A stretch of 7,885 nt of DNA from JAKVCB01 sp963578605 (GTDB lineage: Bacteria > Planctomycetota > Planctomycetia > Pirellulales > Lacipirellulaceae): contig CAUZEA010000180.1 of the NCBI GenBank assembly GCA_963578605.1, positions 1-7,885 of the forward strand. Direction: 5' to 3'. Position numbers and translations under genes: made by a program. Below are positions 1 to 5,496 of this stretch, piece after piece. The notes under the pieces are model-generated. The model was not told where the DNA came from. It made no database searches and saw only the letters and a program-made list of their open reading frames with translations. Every line of letters starts with the position of its first letter. Positions within the stretch are counted from its first letter, which is position 1.

Positions 1-904
1 CACGGCCATGATCCCCCGACGCTGGACCTATCGGGTCGCTCACCACCTGTAATCTCTCATAAGGGCCATACAGGTCCTGACACCACTCGTATACATTGCC
101 GTGCATGTCAAAAAGGCCCCAAGCGTTCGGCTTCTTCTCACCGACCGGGTGCGTGCTGCCTTTCGAGTTATCCTTATACCATACGTACTCGCCAATCCCA
201 GAGGCGTCAGCCCCAAAGCTGTAAGCCGTCGTCGTTCCCGCGCGGCAGGCGTATTCCCACTCGGCTTCGGTCGGCAGGCGGTATTCCACCCCTTCCTCGT
301 CGCTCAACTTTCGGCAAAACTCGACTGCAGCGTTCCAGCTCACCTGTTCGACCGGTTTGGTCGGGACTTTGCTACCACTGGGATTACTACCCATCACCCG
401 CTCGTACTGAGCCTGCGTTACCTCATGCGCGCTCAGGTAAAACGGCTTTGTGATTTTGACCAGATGCTGGGTTTCGTTGTCGCGACACCCCGGTTCCGAC
501 TCAGGGCTCCCCATCGTAAACTTACCCGGTGGGATCAAGTTTAGTTTCATGCCGATAGAGTTCGTGATTTGAACAGGTATGCCAAGGTGATCGGCCCATG
601 CTTTTTGATGGGCTTTGGCTTGGCGGCTTTTAAACGGAGCAATGGCCGACGGTGGAGGTGGCGTTTCTTTGTTTTCTAGAAACTGCCGGTCTTTTGCATT
701 GAGACTCGCCAGCGGCACCGTGATCTGTTTCCCATCCTGGCGGCGAAGTACTACTTCAGCCCCTCGGACTTCGACCAATTCAGCGGTCATGCTGAACTTC
801 CCGGTAGTGTCCGTCCAGGTGCGTTCTACACCCCAAGCAGTACCGGCAAGCAGGGCAATGGTGATCCCGATTGCAAACAGTCGTTTGTGAGTGCGACCAG
901 TCAT
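1..904 (-). CDS. SHD1 + FGE-sulfatase (SUMF1-like) domain protein, 3' end outside window
   Basis: Open for 301 codons from ATG at 904 to the window edge, so the C-terminus is missing. Residues 1-25 are a basic start plus hydrophobic stretch (RLFAIGITIALLAGTAWG), read as a signal peptide or anchor. Residues about 28-78 (RTWTDTTGKF..VEVRGAEVVLRRQDGKQITVPLASL) match the SHD1 (SLA1 homology 1) domain common in planctomycete secreted proteins. A proline-rich linker follows. Residues about 115-301 carry FGE-sulfatase hallmarks: NSIGMKLNLIPPGKFTMGSP, EVTQAQYERVMG, PVEQVSWNAAVEFC, YRLPTEAEWEYACRAG and WGLFDMHGNVYEWC. True formylglycine-generating enzymes oxidise a sulfatase cysteine. The C-terminal region holding their catalytic cysteines is outside the window, so catalysis cannot be judged, and many planctomycete members are probably not catalytic. 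The start is preceded by a G-rich tract (GGGGGG) about 9 bases upstream, a weak ribosome site. The family call is secure. Confidence 0.9.
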   Translation of the reverse strand, partial: MTGRTHKRLFAIGITIALLAGTAWGVERTWTDTTGKFSMTAELVEVRGAEVVLRRQDGKQITVPLASLNAKDRQFLENKETPPPPSAIAPFKSRQAKAHQKAWADHLGIPVQITNSIGMKLNLIPPGKFTMGSPESEPGCRDNETQHLVKITKPFYLSAHEVTQAQYERVMGSNPSGSKVPTKPVEQVSWNAAVEFCRKLSDEEGVEYRLPTEAEWEYACRAGTTTAYSFGADASGIGEYVWYKDNSKGSTHPVGEKKPNAWGLFDMHGNVYEWCQDLYGPYERLQVVSDPIGPASGDHGR

Positions 905-1137
905 AGCGATTTACCCCCCGTGTAAACGCGTTACCATCAGCCATATCCAGCGGGTTCTATCCTACCTTGCCGGGTATACGTCATCCACCGGCAGGAACCG
1001 GGTACTGGGTACCGCGTTGCCTCACTACCCAATCGTCACTACGTCTTCACGAGTGTCCGCAAATGGACCACGGCATACGCCAATCGTTGCGCGCTGTTCA
1101 TCCTCCACCCGATGCAGGTCAACACGGGTGAAAAGCG
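905..1137. other. intergenic stretch, nothing recognised
   Basis: No reading frame here resembles a known protein, and no convincing tRNA, terminator with a U-run, or promoter was seen. It lies upstream of the SHD1/FGE gene (-) and downstream of the truncated pentapeptide gene (-), so the leader and promoter of the SHD1/FGE gene should be inside it. Confidence 0.5.
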
Positions 1138-1171
1138 GCGATGATCCACCGCTACGCGGCCTGCACAGGCC
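1138..1171 (-). repeat. 34-bp 3'-flanking repeat, copy 1
   Basis: Sequence gcgatgatNcaccgcta, two variable bases, then cggcctgcacaggcc, shared with 6746-6779. It contains the palindrome GGCCTG-CA-CAGGCC at 1158-1171. It lies 12 bases past the stop codon of the truncated PEP-CTERM gene. In transcript sense it gives a second, GC-rich hairpin after the one at the stop codon. There is no U-run, so a classical intrinsic terminator is not supported. It may stabilise the mRNA 3' end or be an inert part of a duplicated 3' segment. Confidence 0.75.
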
Positions 1172-1183
1172 CTCAGCCAAACA

Positions 1184-1660
1184 TCACCCGTGCCACACTC
1201 GAAGCGGCACGGCGGTCAGGGCCAAGAGGGTCAACAGCAGGGTGGTGGGTTCTGGGATATGATCTGCTCCTGAACCACTGGCTGTGGACTGGCCAAAGTT
1301 CGCCACCCATAGAGCATAGCCTGCCGTTGTCGAATTGGGGCTGTCCCCGTCACGCCAGACCGTGTAGTCGGCGGCGTCAACGATCCCATCGAGGTTATAG
1401 TCACCGGGTCCTGGGATGATATCTCCGGGACGCAGGGCGAGGATTCCAACTGAGTCCCGCCATGCTTGATCCATGTCATAGCGCCAGTACGGCTCGTAGT
1501 TGGTGTAGTAATAAGCGTTGGTCCAACTGGAGCCTGTCAAATTGGACACGCCTAGATTTGAGCGGGTCAGGTTCGCGCCGGTCAGGTTCGCGTAGGACAG
1601 GTCCGTGTAGGACAGATCCGCGTGGGACAGGTTCGCGTGGATCAGGATCGCCAGGGACAT
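1184..1660 (-). pseudogene. 5'-truncated pentapeptide-repeat/dockerin/PEP-CTERM protein
   Basis: Numbering from the ATG at 1660, residues 1-44 are pentapeptide repeats of the A(N/D)L(S/T)x type. Residues 85-102 are a dockerin-like calcium loop (GDYNLDGIVDAADYTVWR), followed by WVANFGQS. Residues 134-158 are the PEP-CTERM tail: IPEPTT, a hydrophobic helix, then PLRVWHG. The same frame stays open upstream to 1762 with more repeats (CPEANLTNANLTGAS), so ATG 1660 lies inside the repeat block. No signal peptide is present in any upstream part of this frame, unlike the complete paralog at 6781-7443. An exported, exosortase-sorted protein needs one, so the gene has lost its 5' end. The upstream frame overlaps the end of the TSP3-type remnant in another frame, which marks the junction. 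The tail reads WHG where the two paralogs read RCG. Confidence 0.75.
1188..1212 (-). promoter_or_regulatory. stop-codon hairpin, copy 1
   Basis: In transcript sense CCGUGCCGC, loop UUCGAGU, GUGGCACGG: nine pairs, one of them G-U, ending one base before the TGA at 1184-1186. The same hairpin, with compensating changes, occupies the same place at 6785-6809 and 7606-7630. Confidence 0.65.
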
Positions 1661-1698
1661 GGACGCGCCGGTCAGGTTCGCGTTGGTCAGGTTCGCTT
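1529..1698 (-). repeat. 15-bp-period pentapeptide-coding repeat array, copy 1
   Basis: Tandem 15-base units (GCGAACCTGACCGGC type on the minus strand) encode A(N/D)L(S/T)x pentapeptides. About eleven units are seen, some degenerate (the ILIHA unit and SNLGV). Pentapeptide repeats fold as a right-handed quadrilateral beta-helix. The array crosses the first available ATG, which supports 5' loss of the gene. Confidence 0.8.
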
Positions 1699-2304
1699 CC
1701 GGACAGCCGGCGTTACGATGTGGCAGGGGAAGTGCAGATACAAATCGAAGGCCGCCATTTTCTTAATTTGTCGGGCGCGCTTGCATGGGAGCATCCTGAC
1801 GGTGGCGGTGTCGTCCACAGCATCTCCGTGCTTAGCAACCTTTTGGAATGGCTCAATCTCTGAGGCATACCCCTGTCCCTTCAGCGGCTGCAGCTCTGTT
1901 GCCCTCACGAACCGTCCGTCTTGCCACATCCACACCGCTCCCTGGTGTGCATCGCCGAATATACCTGTGACGCTATGCTCCTGCGGTTGCGTTCCAAGTG
2001 ATACGAGATTCCACCCGGCATCCAGGTGGATGACGTACCGTTCCGGATCGCTGTTGCTGCGGAACTCCTCGACGTTCAGCATTCCATCGTTGTCAGCATC
2101 AGCAACGCCATCACTTTGGTCGAGCGGGTCAAGCCCGTGCAATACTTCCCAGCCATCGGGGATGTTGTCTCCGTCGCTGTCGGCAACTGTCGGATCGGTG
2201 CCGGACAGAAACTCGGCGACATTATCGAAATCCGACGGCACGTTTGCTGCACCCTTCTCGGGAACGATTGGCTGGTATTGGAAGAATAATACGTCGAGTA
2301 CCAT
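1687..2304 (-). pseudogene. TSP3-repeat / 'GWNLVSL'-domain surface protein remnant
   Basis: Numbering from ATG 2304: residues 25-60 (DNVAEFLSGTDPTVADSDGDNIPDGWEVLHGLDP) and 68-87 (ADADNDGMLNVEEFRSNSDP) are thrombospondin-type-3 calcium-binding repeats. Residues 90-170 start with YVIHLDAGWNLVSLG and include VWMWQDGRFVRATELQPLKGQGY, a beta-rich module known at the C-terminal side of large bacterial surface proteins. The first 24 residues match nothing recognised, a TAG lies ten codons upstream, and there is no signal peptide, so this is an internal or C-terminal piece of a larger protein. The last ~30 residues (CKRARQIKKMAAF onward) look non-native and run into pentapeptide-coding DNA read in the wrong frame. 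Read as a broken gene. A frameshifted fusion with the pentapeptide fragment is possible. Confidence 0.6.
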
Positions 2305-2316
2305 TGTGGTTACGTT

Positions 2317-2437
2317 GAAGGCAAAAGGCTCCTACATCGTCATGGACGGAAGGAGCAAGCCGGAGCTTGATGAATTGATTAGCAGGGAGAAAAAGCGGCA
2401 GATGAAGGCCAGGGGCACGGATCTTCACTCTGACTAA
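2317..2437 (+). other. possible 3' remnant of a small charged protein
   Basis: The plus frame ending TAA at 2435-2437 finishes with a strongly charged, helix-like stretch (MDGRSKPELDELISREKKRQ, then MKARGTDLHSD) starting from ATG 2342. Upstream the frame merely runs antisense through the TSP3 remnant, so only this last part could be real. No good ribosome site precedes ATG 2342, and the family is not recognised. It may be the tail of a gene truncated at the junction near 2304, or chance. Confidence 0.2.
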
Positions 2438-2518
2438 ACTGAAGCCTGCCTGAAACCTGACTAAATATTGCGACTCGCAGTATGGACGCGAAAAGAAGCA
2501 ATCACTGAAATGGCGCGC

Positions 2519-2560
2519 GGGGACAGGTTGTTATATACATTTTTTCAGCCACCTGTCCCG
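2519..2560. repeat. GGGACAGGT...ACCTGTCCC inverted repeat (REP-like)
   Basis: Perfect 9-base arms at 2520-2528 and 2551-2559, with a 22-base spacer containing a T-run. Palindromic elements built on GGGGACAGG / CCTGTCCCC are, from memory, widespread dispersed repeats in planctomycete and other genomes, often associated with REP-type Y1 transposases. No transposase is present in this window. The right arm lies inside the last codons of the oxygenase gene. Confidence 0.6.
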
Positions 2561-3354
2561 CCCGGCAACCAGCGCCAAAGCATTTTTTCGGCACGCTCGG
2601 AGAGGGTGCTGCAATCCATGTAGCTGAGGTCAACCTTGACCCCGAGCGTGTACCAGGATTTACAATAGGCGATCCCCACCTCCGGGCGCGGCCCGCTCGA
2701 GCGATTCGGGGTACCCCGGTGAAGTATGCGGGGATCCTGAATGTAAGCGGAGCCTTTCTTCAGATTGAGCCTGTGCGCAGATGGAAACTGTCCTCGCAGG
2801 AGAATGTCTTTGTACTGACCTTCCATGTCCGGGTCAGCAATGTACTGGCTGCCCGGTAATACCTCTATGCTGCCGTTCTCTTCCGACGTATCCACCAGGG
2901 GAAACTTGAAAGCCAGCACCGGGAAACTGTTCAAGCTCAAATGGGGCACTTCTGTACCCAGGTTGGTATCGCGGTGCCAGATCTGATGGTCGCTGCCGGG
3001 ATAGGGATTGTTGGAATCGTAGCCGGCGATCTCATAGCTCTCCCGGCCCCAATAGCGGTCGAGAAATTCGAGGATTATCGGATGTTCGAACAGGGCCGGA
3101 TCGGCAAACGGCAGCACCCACGGTACGGTGACCGTGTATCGTTGCAGATGTGGCATTCGCCCCAGGCCCGTGCGCACGTCTCCACGCGCAATGGGGTGAA
3201 TTTCGGACTCACGTTCCCTGACATGTTCGAGCAACGGCATGAACGCATCACGGATGCGGTCGATCATTTCCTCCGCGATCAAATTTTCGAAAATCACGTA
3301 GCCGTTGATCTTGAACTCTGCCAGTTTGAGGTCGTAGTCGGTGGTGTCACTCAT
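2545..3354 (-). CDS. phytanoyl-CoA dioxygenase (PhyH) family Fe(II)/2-oxoglutarate oxygenase
   Basis: 269 residues from ATG 3354, the usual PhyH size. The iron ligands of the 2-His-1-carboxylate triad are visible: HxD in WHRDTN (H127, D129) and the distal His in ILHRGTPN (H212). An Arg in GPRPEVGIAY (R223) is placed to bind 2-oxoglutarate. ENGSIEVLPGSQ and GSAYIQDPRILHRGTPN are strong family signatures. Predicted to hydroxylate a small organic substrate with Fe(II), O2 and 2-oxoglutarate in the cytoplasm; the substrate cannot be told. ATG 3354 is preferred over the upstream in-frame ATG at 3441 because GGAG lies 7-8 bases before it and homology begins there, while the extra 29 residues overlap the Sel1-like frame. 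Its start overlaps the Sel1-like stop as ATGAGTGA, suggesting translational coupling. The last residues (LPGGTGG) are encoded by the repeat at 2519-2560, so the natural end may be altered. Confidence 0.9.
   Translation of the reverse strand: MSDTTDYDLKLAEFKINGYVIFENLIAEEMIDRIRDAFMPLLEHVRERESEIHPIARGDVRTGLGRMPHLQRYTVTVPWVLPFADPALFEHPIILEFLDRYWGRESYEIAGYDSNNPYPGSDHQIWHRDTNLGTEVPHLSLNSFPVLAFKFPLVDTSEENGSIEVLPGSQYIADPDMEGQYKDILLRGQFPSAHRLNLKKGSAYIQDPRILHRGTPNRSSGPRPEVGIAYCKSWYTLGVKVDLSYMDCSTLSERAEKMLWRWLPGGTGG
3347..3354 (-). promoter_or_regulatory. ATGAGTGA stop/start overlap
   Basis: The stop of the Sel1-like frame (TGA, 3347-3349) and the start of the oxygenase (ATG, 3352-3354) share eight bases. 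Such overlaps typically allow re-initiation by the terminating ribosome. A GGAG 7-8 bases before the ATG also permits independent initiation. Confidence 0.6.
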
Positions 3355-3544
3355 AATGTGTCTCCGCTGCTTTCCGCTTCTCGATCTGTTCCCATATTTC
3401 CTTTGCCATCTCCTGACCCCGGACAATTTTAGATGGCTCAAGGTCGTCTTTTATGTAGATATCGCGGACAAGGCGGGCGTCTTTCTTACCGGACGCTGCC
3501 GCTAAGCTGTACCAAGCATAAGTAGCCACATGGTCCTCAGCCAC
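3347..3544 (-). pseudogene. Sel1-repeat protein, C-terminal fragment
   Basis: The frame begins at GTG 3544 with AEDHVATYAWYSLAAASGKKDA, the second half of a Sel1-like (SLR, TPR-related) repeat. A capping helix rich in Lys, Glu and Ala follows (RDIYIKDDLEPSKI..GQEMAKEIWEQIEKR), the usual end of short Sel1 proteins. Sel1 proteins normally carry several ~36-residue repeats after a signal peptide. Here only the last is left, and the frame meets a stop about ten codons upstream of 3544. It is therefore a 5'-truncated gene, or a gene whose front has been replaced by the intergenic segment carrying the 63-bp repeat. Its TGA overlaps the oxygenase start, so the pair was probably once an operon. Sel1 repeats mediate protein-protein contacts; the partner is unknown. 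Confidence 0.6.
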
Positions 3545-3635
3545 CCCTCTGGCCTTGAGTAAAGGGTAAAAACCCTAGCCCCCGCAGTGTAACGACCTGG
3601 GGAGCTAATTTCAAAAACAAACCGGTGGAGAGTAG

Positions 3636-3698
3636 AGGTTTTGCCCGCGACCCCCTATGGGGCTGCGAGGTACCCTGGATGCGTCCTCTATAGTGCGC
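3636..3698 (-). repeat. 63-bp intergenic repeat, copy A
   Basis: Aligns without gaps to 7518-7580. The blocks aggttttgcccgc, then ccccctatggggctgcg with aggtac, then gtcctctatagtgcgc are identical; only two bases and a 9-base spacer differ. Internal hairpin GCAGCCCC-AUAG-GGGGUCGC in minus sense, with one A-C mismatch and one G-U pair. It starts about 90 bases upstream of the Sel1-like frame, that is, in its presumed 5' leader. Confidence 0.85.
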
Positions 3699-3709
3699 CA
3701 AACTTTTGA

Positions 3710-3746
3710 CCCATGTGAAAAAAAGGGCTTGGTTGCACCACATGGG
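3710..3746. repeat. inverted repeat CCCATGTG...CACATGGG
   Basis: Perfect 8-base arms at 3710-3717 and 3739-3746 with a 21-base spacer that begins with seven A residues. It could be a protein-binding site, a weak terminator for the nuclease-like gene, or the end of a mobile element. There is nothing to choose between these. Confidence 0.4.
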
Positions 3747-3857
3747 ATTCCCGGTTCTAGGCGGCATGTTCTTTCAGAAGTGGGAGGGGGATTTGCTCAA
3801 TAAAATCCAGATCCTCGCATTGACCACCGAGATATTTCTAGCCAGTTTTGCCTGTAG

Positions 3858-4850
3858 TCAATTTGGCGTCTGAAACAGTTCTGATACATCAATATCCTCC
3901 GTCTTGCTGTACTCCTTCATCGTAACATTTGGTGGGGGAGACAAATGGACGTGGTAGTGGCGAATTGAACCGTCTGAATTTTTTGTGATGTAAGCCGTGT
4001 TGATGTATTCGTCGACCACGGTAAATGGGATCACCACAAAGCCGTCTTGTCCCATGATGAACAAGTGATCCGTACAGCCAGCATCCTTTGCTCGCTCATA
4101 TGAGGATGGATTGATGCCACACCAATAAGCTTGGTGGCTATCGTAGAACTTCGAGTACTGAACTTTTACGACGCGACCGTCACTCAGACGATAGCACTTC
4201 AGTCGGGGGCTAATTAAATCACCACCCCCAAGTTGCTCGATCACATCGAAGATAGAAGAACCAGAGGGGCTTGATTGTTCTGGTACTGTAACAATCGCAG
4301 GAGCGTTGTGGTCCGGTGAATAGTACTCGGCTGACCCGTTTACCATTAACTTCTTGACGCGATATATTTCAGTCGAGACGTTTAGGGCATCGCAAAAGTC
4401 ATTGAGGTCTTGACTCGTATCGTCTATAAACACTGCCAGTGACGGTTTCACGCCTTCCACGAACATTTCAAGCTGCTGCAAGAGCCGACTTGAGTCGGTG
4501 TTCAGTTCCTGAACTACCTTTTCTTGAATCCCCTTTTCTTGGATTTCTTCAAAAAGCTTGTCGCGTATTTGCCGCTTGGTAGATTCATTTCCACTGGCCA
4601 CAACATAGCGTGTGATCTGTTCCGCAATATGTGGCCACACGCCGTGTGCAAGTAGCTCGCATTCAATAATCCACCACTGTCGTGTTGAGAAGTTGAACGC
4701 GACACCGTCAGGGATTCCGTGCTTTCCTGAAGGCGTTGTGATTCTGAAACGGCTTAGTAGGATACAGTCACCAAAAAAGGTGCTGATGTTATCGAAGGTC
4801 CAATTCTCCAACTCCTGCTCGCGATCAAAATCAGCTTCTGCAATAGCCAT
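3858..4850 (-). CDS. predicted PD-(D/E)xK-type nuclease with unrecognised C-terminal domain
   Basis: 330 residues from ATG 4850, with GGGGGA six bases upstream as ribosome site. No signal peptide. The N-terminal ~90 residues look like a PD-(D/E)xK nuclease core: an acidic helical start (EADFDREQELENW), then GIPDGVAF (P47-D48), a beta strand WWIIECEL (E63, E65) and a following helix with a Gln and RYV (AEQITRYV). The usual Lys is replaced by Glu, giving D...ExE as in the restriction enzyme BamHI. A Gln/Glu/Lys-rich coiled stretch (90-130) follows, then a mixed domain of unknown fold. Residues 215-303 (SDGRVVKVQYSKF, YWCGINPSSYERAKDAG, FVVIPFTVVDEYINTAY, GSIRHYHVHL) resemble, from memory, C-terminal domains of other uncharacterised restriction- or defence-type proteins. 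No methyltransferase is adjacent. A defence or DNA-repair nuclease is inferred; family name uncertain. Confidence 0.6.
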   Translation of the reverse strand: MAIAEADFDREQELENWTFDNISTFFGDCILLSRFRITTPSGKHGIPDGVAFNFSTRQWWIIECELLAHGVWPHIAEQITRYVVASGNESTKRQIRDKLFEEIQEKGIQEKVVQELNTDSSRLLQQLEMFVEGVKPSLAVFIDDTSQDLNDFCDALNVSTEIYRVKKLMVNGSAEYYSPDHNAPAIVTVPEQSSPSGSSIFDVIEQLGGGDLISPRLKCYRLSDGRVVKVQYSKFYDSHQAYWCGINPSSYERAKDAGCTDHLFIMGQDGFVVIPFTVVDEYINTAYITKNSDGSIRHYHVHLSPPPNVTMKEYSKTEDIDVSELFQTPN

Positions 4851-4885
4851 AGTGATCCCCCGGTGGTGGCATTCAACTAGTTAGC

Positions 4886-4915
4886 TTTACGAGGCAATGC
4901 TGACCAACATATACT
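4886..4915 (+). promoter_or_regulatory. candidate sigma70-type promoter for the SNase-like gene
   Basis: TTTACG (4886-4891) and TATACT (4910-4915) with an 18-base spacer, about 40 bases before the SNase start codon, in the short gap between divergent genes. Matches to consensus are 4/6 and 5/6. Promoter consensus in planctomycetes is poorly known to me, so confidence is low. Confidence 0.3.
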
Positions 4916-4937
4916 TAATAAGTTCTATCTGATTTGT

Positions 4938-4948
4938 CCTCCTGGAGG
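4938..4948 (+). promoter_or_regulatory. ribosome binding site GGAGG within CCTCC-T-GGAGG
   Basis: A strong Shine-Dalgarno sequence GGAGG (4944-4948), eight bases before ATG 4957, fixes the start of the SNase-like gene. It is immediately preceded by its complement CCTCC. The one-base gap is too short for a hairpin within one molecule, so sequestration is doubtful. Confidence 0.6.
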
Positions 4949-4956
4949 CAATCGCC

Positions 4957-5313
4957 ATGAAGTCAAAGGTCTGGTTTGCAGTACCCACTCTGGTTCTGTC
5001 GGCGCTTGTTTCGTGCCAAGCCAACTCAGAAACTAAACCTGCCCCCACGGTGTTTACTGGCAAGGTGGTAGGGATCACAGACGGCGACACGGTCAAGGTG
5101 CTACGTGACAACCAGACCGTCAAAGTGCGGCTGTCTGGTATCGACACTCCTGAGATGGACCAGCCATTCGGGAAGCAGTCAAAGCGGTTTGTCTCGAAGC
5201 TGATCTTCGGCAAGACGGTCGACGTCAAAGACCTTGGACTGGATAGGTACAAGCGTACCCTTGGTTACATCACAGAGGGTAGCAAATGTGGCTGCCAAAG
5301 CCACGACTTGTGA
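4957..5313 (+). CDS. staphylococcal-nuclease-like lipoprotein, 3'-truncated
   Basis: 118 residues. Residues 1-20 are a lipoprotein signal with lipobox LVSC (Cys20 would be lipidated), so the protein faces the periplasm or outside. The SNase fold starts at VFTGKVVGITDGDTVKV (residue 32). All catalytic residues of the family are present: D42/D44 of DGDT (Staphylococcus D19, D21), R58 (R35), D63-T64-P-E66 (D40, T41, E43) and R100 in DRYKRTLGYI (R87). Homology stops at I105. The normal continuation (nVN..LV..G.A) and C-terminal helices are replaced by TEGSKCGCQSHDL and a stop, about 40-60 residues short. The break is near 5272, where the opposite strand begins to look like another gene's remnant, so it was probably cut by a rearrangement. 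Ca2+-dependent nuclease activity on DNA/RNA is known for the family; the truncated form may not fold. Confidence 0.75.
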   Translation: MKSKVWFAVPTLVLSALVSCQANSETKPAPTVFTGKVVGITDGDTVKVLRDNQTVKVRLSGIDTPEMDQPFGKQSKRFVSKLIFGKTVDVKDLGLDRYKRTLGYITEGSKCGCQSHDL

Positions 5314-5397
5314 TTTATAGGGAATATCTCTGAAGCTAATGAATTTCTGCTTGTTGAGAAAAGCAGCGACGGCGTTAGCCGTTCGTAGCATGCGACA
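5275..5397 (-). pseudogene. possible DUF262-like protein remnant
   Basis: In minus sense the frame reads CRMLRTANAVAAFLNKQKFI then SFRDIPYKSQVVALAATFATL. The 'RDIPYKSQVVALA' part resembles, from memory, the R-D-L-P-Y-K-T-Q-L-x-x-L-A motif of DUF262 (GmrSD-type) proteins, which are linked to phage defence. About 40 residues survive. Upstream residues look random, and downstream the frame runs antisense to the SNase gene. The fragment ends where the SNase homology is lost, marking one rearrangement junction. Identification is tentative. Confidence 0.35.
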
Positions 5398-5496
5398 GGT
5401 TGTCGGCGCGTTGCAGTAAAGTTGCCGTTGATTGCGGATTCCGCAGAGTCGGGTTGATTGCCAATTCGACACCGCCAGCCATTGCCGCTGCGAAGG

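Larger units (their letters stand above)
3545..3857. other. intergenic stretch with repeat copy A and inverted repeats
   Basis: No protein is recognised. It holds a small hairpin AGGGT-AAAA-ACCCT near 3561-3574, copy A of the 63-bp repeat (3636-3698) and the inverted repeat CCCATGTG/CACATGGG (3710-3717, 3739-3746). It lies between the nuclease-like gene and the Sel1 fragment, both minus, so it should contain the promoter of the Sel1/oxygenase unit. Confidence 0.5.

Noticed and set aside
1529..1698. Tandem short repeats as a CRISPR array
   Set aside because: The period is 15 bases with no unique spacers, and the units translate as pentapeptide repeats.
1462..2437. Long plus-strand open frames opposite the pentapeptide and TSP3 genes
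   Set aside because: Low-complexity GSRRSGSRR-type peptides come from reading the 15-base repeats backwards; all recognisable homology is on the minus strand.
3355..3441. 29-residue N-terminal extension of the oxygenase from ATG 3441
   Set aside because: It overlaps the Sel1-like coding frame and has no homology; ATG 3354 has a ribosome site and starts the domain.
3537..3767. Minus-strand frame of 76 codons
   Set aside because: It runs through the 63-bp repeat and an inverted repeat, has no homology, and its composition looks non-coding.
5398..5496. Gene or terminator between the nitrilase stop and the DUF262-like remnant
   Set aside because: No plausible coding frame and no stem followed by a U-run; only a short TGCGGA/TCCGCA palindrome is seen.
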